Positions 6,286 to 9,662 of a stretch of DNA of 9,662 bases are shown one piece after another (position 1 is the first letter of the stretch; the number at the start of each line of letters is the position of its first letter). Both the position numbers and the translations under genes were made by a program. Location of the stretch: the NCBI GenBank assembly GCA_964425355.1, contig CAYRMO010000104.1, positions 1 to 9,662 on the forward strand, written 5' to 3'. The stretch is from Litorimonas sp964425355 (GTDB taxonomy: Bacteria > Pseudomonadota > Alphaproteobacteria > Caulobacterales > Maricaulaceae). The notes beneath the pieces were generated by a model that did no database searches, was not told the DNA's origin, and saw only the letters and a list, made by a program, of their open reading frames with translations.

Positions 6286-6843
6286 TTGTCTGTTGACCCG
6301 GATATCGACCTCCTACCTGCATTGCAGGCCGGAGAGCCTAAGGCTCTAAAGACCTTAATGGATAGGCATCTCAGTCGCATTCATGGTCTGGCATGGCATA
6401 TGTCTGGCGATAGAAATCTCGCGGAAGATATTTCGCAAGAAACCTTCCTTCGCTTCTGGCAAACCGTTCCGAATTGGGATCCGTCTGGCAAGGCTACAAT
6501 GTTGACCTGGCTCAGACGTGTTGCAACGCGAATTTGCATTGATGAAAAGCGCCGTAAGACGCCTATATTTACGGATAAACTCCCAGAACAAGTTGACGAC
6601 GCAACAGGCCCTTATCTGGAACTCGTGCGTGACGAGACCGCAATGACTGTCCAAGAGGCGATTTTACGCCTGCCCGAACGACAACGCGCAGCTTTGATTT
6701 TGTCTTTTTACCAGCATGTCAGCCAAGCCGAAGGCGCAGCGACATTAGGCATTAAAGAAAAGGCCTATGAGAGTTTACTCTCCCGCGCCAAAACAAAACT
6801 GAAACGTGAATTACTTCCTGAAAAAGAGAGTCTGGCCCTATGA
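6286..6843 (+). CDS. ECF-family RNA polymerase sigma factor
   Basis: A 185-residue sigma-70-family factor of the extracytoplasmic function type, with only regions 2 and 4. Region 2 spans about 24-90: the segment DRNLAEDISQETFLRFW (42-58) contacts core polymerase and melts the -10, and LTWLRRVATRICIDEKRRK (73-91) is the usual region 2.4 end. Region 4 spans about 124-176: LPERQRAALILSFYQHVSQAEGA followed by an HTH with IKEKAYESLLSRAKTKLK. The best start is TTG at 6286, because the frame upstream has a stop at 6253 and no ATG before region 2; no good ribosome binding site is present, so translation is probably coupled to the EF-hand gene. It overlaps the next gene by ATGA. The specific ECF subgroup cannot be assigned without a search. 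Confidence 0.93.
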   Translation: MSVDPDIDLLPALQAGEPKALKTLMDRHLSRIHGLAWHMSGDRNLAEDISQETFLRFWQTVPNWDPSGKATMLTWLRRVATRICIDEKRRKTPIFTDKLPEQVDDATGPYLELVRDETAMTVQEAILRLPERQRAALILSFYQHVSQAEGAATLGIKEKAYESLLSRAKTKLKRELLPEKESLAL

Positions 6844-7142
6844 CTGATCTTGATACACTTCTTAACCAGAATATAGCGCCTGCCCCACGTGCTGGTCTTG
6901 CAGATCATATTTTGGAAACAGTCAATAAAAGGGCTCCGGCAAATGACGGCGCTAAGCGCCAAACCCGGTGGTGGTCTGGGGCTGGTATTGCTGCCATGGC
7001 GCTCATTGCCGGCGTTCTTTTTTTCCAACCTGGTACAATAGCTGAAACTGACCCAATAGCTGACGCTGAACATTGGGCACAAATCGCCGATAGTTCAGGG
7101 TTTTCAGAACTCTATGCTTGGGTAGAGGATGATAATTTGTGA
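6840..7142 (+). CDS. One-pass membrane protein, probable anti-sigma factor
   Basis: A 100-residue protein that starts inside the sigma stop (ATGA overlap), a sign of tight coupling. Residues 1-45 are soluble and probably cytoplasmic (MTDLDTLLNQNIAPAPRAGLADHILETV), one membrane helix spans about 46-62 (SGAGIAAMALIAGVLFF), and about 38 residues lie outside, rich in Asp, Glu and aromatic residues (IADAEHWAQIADSSGFSELYAWVEDDNL). Size, topology and position fit a short anti-sigma factor that holds the sigma at the membrane. It lacks the HxxxCxxC zinc motif of the ZAS anti-sigma family. The acidic outside tail could meet the basic or calcium-bound EF-hand protein encoded first in the operon; this is inference. 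Confidence 0.6.
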   Translation: MTDLDTLLNQNIAPAPRAGLADHILETVNKRAPANDGAKRQTRWWSGAGIAAMALIAGVLFFQPGTIAETDPIADAEHWAQIADSSGFSELYAWVEDDNL

Positions 7143-7164
7143 TTATTTGACTCTTCTAGAAATT

Positions 7165-7178
7165 GACCCACTTGGGTC
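7165..7178 (+). terminator. Weak hairpin after the ECF operon
   Basis: GACCC/GGGTC around a 4-nt loop, 22 nt after the anti-sigma stop. There is no T-tract, so it is only a candidate; no better plus-strand terminator is seen before 7328. Confidence 0.25.
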
Positions 7179-7264
7179 GCCCTTATGATTAAGAGCCTTA
7201 TCTGCCATTCCTTCCCCTTTAGGCAGGTTAGGGAAAGCGACCTCAATTTCAGAATAGTTCAAAT

Positions 7265-7292
7265 AAAAACGGCCGCCAAATTGGCGGCCGTT
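7265..7292 (-). terminator. Terminator of the FliJ-like gene
   Basis: A perfect inverted repeat at 7268-7292 with 12-nt arms (AACGGCCGCCAA) around a single central base. The A-rich stretch at 7261-7269 reads TTTTTATTT after the hairpin on the minus strand. It lies about 40 nt beyond the stop of the minus-strand gene. Confidence 0.85.
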
Positions 7293-7328
7293 CATCCCAC
7301 AAAAGGGTCAAAATAAATTAAGTTCAAA

Positions 7329-7703
7329 TTATCCAGCTTTTCGGGCAAGTGCTTTCTCAGCCTTCGCAGCGAGACGACGCGCTTTGACGCGTTCAAAACT
7401 ATCTAGCGCGTCCAAGGCAACCCTTAACTCACCTGCGAGTTGACTGCTTTGCTCACCAATATCACCAAGAGAGCGACGTAAGTTTTCTTTCCGGGCAATA
7501 ACGGACTGCGCATAGCTGCCATAGGCAACATAGCCATCTTTTTGGGCATTCGCGTCAACTTCGTCCTCAGGCACACTATCTACGAGCTTGCGAATTTGTC
7601 GCTCAAGATCTTCGCGAGTCGCTTCCAAAACGGAAATGCGCTTTTGCAGATCTTCGATCTGAAACCGCGTTTTCGCAATATGTCTGTCGCTTGAATGCGC
7701 CAT
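7329..7703 (-). CDS. fliJ: FliJ-like coiled-coil protein
   Basis: A 124-residue, highly charged, almost wholly helical protein. Helix 1 spans about 8-44 (RHIAKTRFQIEDLQKRISVLEATREDLERQIRKL), a short break PEDEVDANAQKDGYVAYGSYA follows, and helix 2 spans about 66-122 with a Lys/Arg/Ala-rich end. Two long antiparallel helices are the architecture of FliJ, the soluble flagellar export component that links the ATPase FliI to the gate FlhA; FliJ is usually about 140-150 residues, so this is short. The assignment rests on shape and on its place divergent to ctrA, where I recall flagellar export genes in Caulobacter; fliI is not in this window. GAGGAG lies about 6 nt before the ATG. An unrelated coiled-coil protein is the main alternative. 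Confidence 0.6.
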   Translation of the reverse strand: MAHSSDRHIAKTRFQIEDLQKRISVLEATREDLERQIRKLVDSVPEDEVDANAQKDGYVAYGSYAQSVIARKENLRRSLGDIGEQSSQLAGELRVALDALDSFERVKARRLAAKAEKALARKAG

Positions 7704-8037
7704 AGTCTTCTCCTCACCCAGGGCATCACCTCACACCCATCATGATTATTTTTGATCGCCCAGCGTTATGCCATGTCCAATCATATTCTGATTTAGAGAC
7801 CCTCTTAGATCATTAGGTTTACATTCTGATGAAAAAGCTTGGTTAAGTGAAAATGAAATTCATTTTAGGACTTTGTTAGGTCATTACGGAACCGATTCTG
7901 AAAAGCCGCATATTAATTTACTGTGAAAAGGGTTAATGTTGTTAACACTTGATTTACGCTATGCCCCTAATCCAGACATTCCATTAACTATATCCAGTCG
8001 CGAACTGGACGCGTGATTCGCCTGGGAGGGGATTTAT
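7704..8037. promoter_or_regulatory. Divergent fliJ-like/ctrA control region
   Basis: 334 bp without a gene. It contains GATTC sites at 7894-7898 and 8015-8019 (the CcrM motif), TTAA half-sites at 7843, 7913, 7933, 7942 and 7984, and a 6-bp hairpin TCCAGT/ACTGGA (7993-8009) that would lie in the ctrA leader. The ribosome binding site of ctrA is unusually strong, GGGAGGGG at 8024-8031, 6 nt before ATG. No convincing promoter was found for the minus-strand gene. Confidence 0.55.
7933..7965 (+). promoter_or_regulatory. Candidate autoregulated ctrA promoter
   Basis: TTAATGTTGTTAAC (7933-7946) has two TTAA half-sites with a 5-bp gap (the consensus CtrA box has 7). It ends 12 bp before GCTATGCC (7958-7965), a 6-of-8 match to the Caulobacter-type -10 element GCTANAWC. 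A CtrA box overlapping the -35 position is the usual layout of CtrA-activated promoters. Confidence 0.45.
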
Positions 8038-8733
8038 ATGCGAGTTCTTCTAATCGAAGATGACATGGCCACAGCACAAGGCATCGAACTGATGCTCAAG
8101 ACTGAAGGTTTCAATGTTTATACAACTGATCTCGGCGAAGAGGGAGTCGATCTCGGCAAGCTCTATGATTACGACATCATCCTTCTTGATCTAAATCTAC
8201 CGGATATGCCCGGATTCGATGTGCTCAAGACCCTTCGTATGGCAAAAGTCAACACACCTATCTTTATCCTCTCAGGAACATCAGACATTGACAGTAAAGT
8301 TCGCGGCCTTGGGACAGGCGCAGACGACTTTATGACAAAGCCATTCCATAAAGACGAGCTTGTCGCCCGTATCCACGCCGTGGTGCGCCGCTCGAAAGGA
8401 CACAGCCAGTCAATCATTACGACAGGCGACATCAAAGTGAACCTAGATGCCAAAACGGTCGAAGTTGGTGACCACCGCGTTCACCTAACGGGCAAAGAAT
8501 ATCAAATGCTCGAGCTTCTCTCTTTACGTAAGGGTACGACCCTCACGAAAGAAATGTTCTTAAACCATCTTTATGGCGGCATGGACGAGCCGGAACTAAA
8601 AATCATCGACGTCTTTATCTGTAAGCTTCGTAAAAAACTCGCAGCTGCAACCCAAGGCGAACACTATATCGAAACCGTTTGGGGCCGCGGATATGTCCTA
8701 CGGGATCCAGCCAAAGATAAAATGAGTGCCTAA
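8038..8733 (+). CDS. ctrA: Cell cycle response regulator CtrA
   Basis: A 231-residue OmpR-type response regulator, the same length as Caulobacter CtrA. Receiver domain about 1-115: acidic pocket Glu7-Asp8-Asp9 (LIEDD), phospho-acceptor Asp51 (LLDLNLPDM), Ser79 and Lys101 (MTKPF). DNA-binding winged helix about 125-222: the block VHLTGKEYQMLELLSLRKGTT onward to VFICKLRKKL is nearly invariant in CtrA, and ETVWGRGYVLRDP closes the domain. CtrA, phosphorylated through CckA-ChpT, silences the replication origin in some species and drives flagellar, pilus and division genes. The protein ends KMSA; Caulobacter CtrA ends in two alanines that serve ClpXP recognition, so the degron may differ slightly. 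It starts at ATG 8038 with a strong ribosome binding site, is monocistronic, and is closed by a terminator. Confidence 0.99.
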   Translation: MRVLLIEDDMATAQGIELMLKTEGFNVYTTDLGEEGVDLGKLYDYDIILLDLNLPDMPGFDVLKTLRMAKVNTPIFILSGTSDIDSKVRGLGTGADDFMTKPFHKDELVARIHAVVRRSKGHSQSIITTGDIKVNLDAKTVEVGDHRVHLTGKEYQMLELLSLRKGTTLTKEMFLNHLYGGMDEPELKIIDVFICKLRKKLAAATQGEHYIETVWGRGYVLRDPAKDKMSA

Positions 8734-8756
8734 TTCCGCCTTGCGGTATTAATACT
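8731..8756 (+). repeat. Inverted repeat overlapping the ctrA stop codon
   Basis: TAATTCCGC (8731-8739, beginning with the stop codon) pairs with GCGGTATTA (8743-8751) with one T-T mismatch and a 3-nt loop. The overlapping GTATTAATAC (8747-8756) is a perfect 10-bp palindrome containing TTAA. It has no T-tract and may be an mRNA 3' structure. Confidence 0.45.
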
Positions 8757-8789
8757 CACGAGAGCATTACTCCCAGACCTCTCTAAGAC

Positions 8790-8820
8790 CCCCTGCCCTC
8801 GCGGCGGGGTTTTTTGTTTT
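8790..8820 (+). terminator. ctrA terminator
   Basis: CCCC, a bulged T, then GCC (8790-8797) pairs with GGC-GGGG (8803-8809) around the loop CTCGC; TTTTTTGTTTT follows (8810-8820). The position 57 nt after the ctrA stop and the strong T-tract make it convincing. Confidence 0.88.
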
Positions 8821-8944
8821 TACCTAAAATTTTTCCGAATTTCTGGTACCACGTACCTAACACGTCATTCTAAACTGCAGTTACTCTAGATTCCAACCAT
8901 CGCTAACTCCGGGTCATTCGCTTGCGGCGCGGTGAGTGCCTTCC
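8821..8944. other. Intergenic stretch, nothing recognised
   Basis: Between the ctrA terminator and the lipoprotein promoter I see no ORF with a ribosome binding site, no RNA gene and no strong hairpin. One GATTC site lies at 8889-8893. Confidence 0.5.
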
Positions 8945-8973
8945 TTGGAGTGATTTTAAGCCGCTGATATAAT
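8945..8973 (+). promoter_or_regulatory. Sigma-70 promoter of the lipoprotein gene
   Basis: TTGGAG (8945-8950), 17-bp spacer, perfect TATAAT (8968-8973). The start codon is 85 nt beyond the -10, giving a leader of roughly 78 nt. AGCCGCT (8959-8965) inside the spacer and AGCGGCT (8992-8998) in the leader form an inverted repeat that brackets the -10 and the expected start point, a layout suited to an operator. Confidence 0.65.
8946..8966 (+). repeat. 21-bp direct repeat, copy 1
   Basis: The core is GATTTTAAGCCGCTG, preceded by TGGAGT. It differs at one base from copy 2 at 9599-9619. This copy lies within the -35 and spacer of the lipoprotein promoter. Confidence 0.8.
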
Positions 8974-9058
8974 CTATGTTACGCTAGCAAAAGCGGCTAT
9001 TAGGAACATTTCCAGTATGATGGTATAGATGTGGCTCAATAAGAAAAAGGGAAAACTT

Positions 9059-9517
9059 ATGCGAACCTTGCTCATTTGCGCATTTAGTTTGATTTTGGCA
9101 GCATGCGGTAAAGCCTCCACCACTTCATACGCCACACCAGAGCAAGCATTCGAAGACTATGTAGCGGCTCTAAACAATGGTGATACCGCTAAGGCGGCAG
9201 ATTTTTACGATACAGCAAATGGATTCCACTGGATAGAACGTGGTCATGTTCAATATGAAACAGGTGAAGAGGCCGCAAATTCATTAAAAGCTCTTCAATC
9301 AAATGGAGGACAGTCAGAAATGACATTGGACACTATGCGTGTGTCCAATCTTACAAATGATTCCGCTCTGCTTTCCACACACTTTGATTTTGTTATGCGT
9401 TCGAAAGATGGAGACACTCAATTTTCTTTTGACGGCTGGATGACAGTTGGGATGGTTAGGCGTGACGAAGGTTGGAAAATTGCCGGTGGTCAAACCGGAC
9501 CTGGTAAAACGGAATAA
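9059..9517 (+). CDS. Small lipoprotein with an NTF2/SnoaL-like domain
   Basis: A 152-residue protein with a lipoprotein signal: MRTLLICAFSLILAACGK, lipobox LAAC, lipidated Cys16. ATG 9059 is chosen because AAGGG lies 7 nt upstream and the signal then begins properly; the in-frame ATG at 9029 would add ten mostly basic residues (MWLNKKKGKL). The mature part begins YATPEQAFEDYVAALNNGDTAKAADFYD, the typical first helix of NTF2/SnoaL-like or DUF4878-type folds, continues with alternating strands, and ends with GWMTVGMVRRDEGWKIAGGQ, the usual last strands. Such lipoproteins sit in the envelope and bind small ligands or partners; no catalytic residue can be assigned. It is monocistronic in view, with its own sigma-70 promoter, and has no clear terminator. 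Confidence 0.8.
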   Translation: MRTLLICAFSLILAACGKASTTSYATPEQAFEDYVAALNNGDTAKAADFYDTANGFHWIERGHVQYETGEEAANSLKALQSNGGQSEMTLDTMRVSNLTNDSALLSTHFDFVMRSKDGDTQFSFDGWMTVGMVRRDEGWKIAGGQTGPGKTE

Positions 9518-9598
9518 CTGAAATCTATCATTGGTTGTTTATGGTATCTGATGAAGAGGTGCAAGATCCCCTAACCAGACATAAGCCAGAGTCTTAGA

Positions 9599-9619
9599 TG
9601 GAGCGATTTTAAGCCGCTG
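9599..9619 (+). repeat. 21-bp direct repeat, copy 2
   Basis: Same as the copy at 8946-8966 except C for T at the sixth base. Here the positions equivalent to the promoter read ATGGAG and AAAACA, so no promoter is preserved. The rest of 9518-9662 holds no recognisable gene. Confidence 0.8.
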
Positions 9620-9662
9620 GAAAACACAGCCATATCCCATAGTTATATATTAGCCTGATGAT

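Noticed and set aside
7268..7292. Large perfect palindrome as a regulator binding site
   Set aside because: Its T-tract on the minus strand just after the FliJ-like gene makes a terminator the simpler reading.
7750..7785. Sigma-54 promoter for the FliJ-like gene (minus strand TGGCATAACGCTGGGC)
   Set aside because: The -12 element lacks the required GC at the right spacing, so the match is not good enough to report.
9029..9058. ATG at 9029 as the lipoprotein start
   Set aside because: The downstream ATG at 9059 has AAGGG at a good distance and gives a normal-length lipoprotein signal.

Overview
The window is chromosomal DNA of an alphaproteobacterium, most likely a Caulobacter-like lineage (Hyphomonadaceae/Maricaulales type) of moderate GC. 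The main evidence is a full-length CtrA cell-cycle regulator (8038-8733), its partner SciP (4225-4503), and clustered GANTC sites, the target of the CcrM methyltransferase, upstream of both. The genus is not resolved; a marine, lower-GC relative of Hellea or Robiginitomaculum would fit, but this is a guess.

Left part (1-3929), metabolism and housekeeping. A dienelactone-hydrolase-family gene enters from the left edge and ends in a 52-bp tandem repeat plus a hairpin terminator. It converges on an acetyl-CoA acetyltransferase (thiolase). Further minus-strand genes follow: a 64-residue single-pass membrane protein, a dodecin, and the tRNA 2-thiouridylase MnmA.

Middle (3930-5556), cell-cycle and possibly flagellar control. 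The region between mnmA and sciP holds four GANTC sites in 62 bp and four regularly spaced TTAA half-sites. SciP ends in two tandem terminators. Next comes a 234-residue protein that resembles the MinD/FlhG ATPase fold but has lost the Walker A lysine; it has its own promoter and is probably a pseudo-ATPase.

Centre-right (5642-7142), a compact three-gene unit: a secreted protein with six EF-hand loops, an ECF sigma factor starting at TTG five bases after it, and a 100-residue one-pass membrane protein overlapping the sigma gene by ATGA, probably its anti-sigma factor. The unit looks like an envelope signalling module in which calcium binding may be the input; that link is inference.

Right part (7165-9662). 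A FliJ-like coiled-coil gene (minus strand) and ctrA (plus strand) diverge from a shared 334-bp region with CtrA-type half-sites and GANTC sites. ctrA ends in a clear terminator. A small NTF2/SnoaL-like lipoprotein follows, with a near-consensus sigma-70 promoter (TATAAT, 17-bp spacer) overlapping a 21-bp repeat whose second copy lies just downstream of the gene.

No insertion sequence, phage gene, tRNA, rRNA or CRISPR array was seen. The most interesting items are the EF-hand/ECF/anti-sigma unit, the pseudo-MinD beside sciP, and the GANTC/TTAA arrangement between mnmA and sciP.
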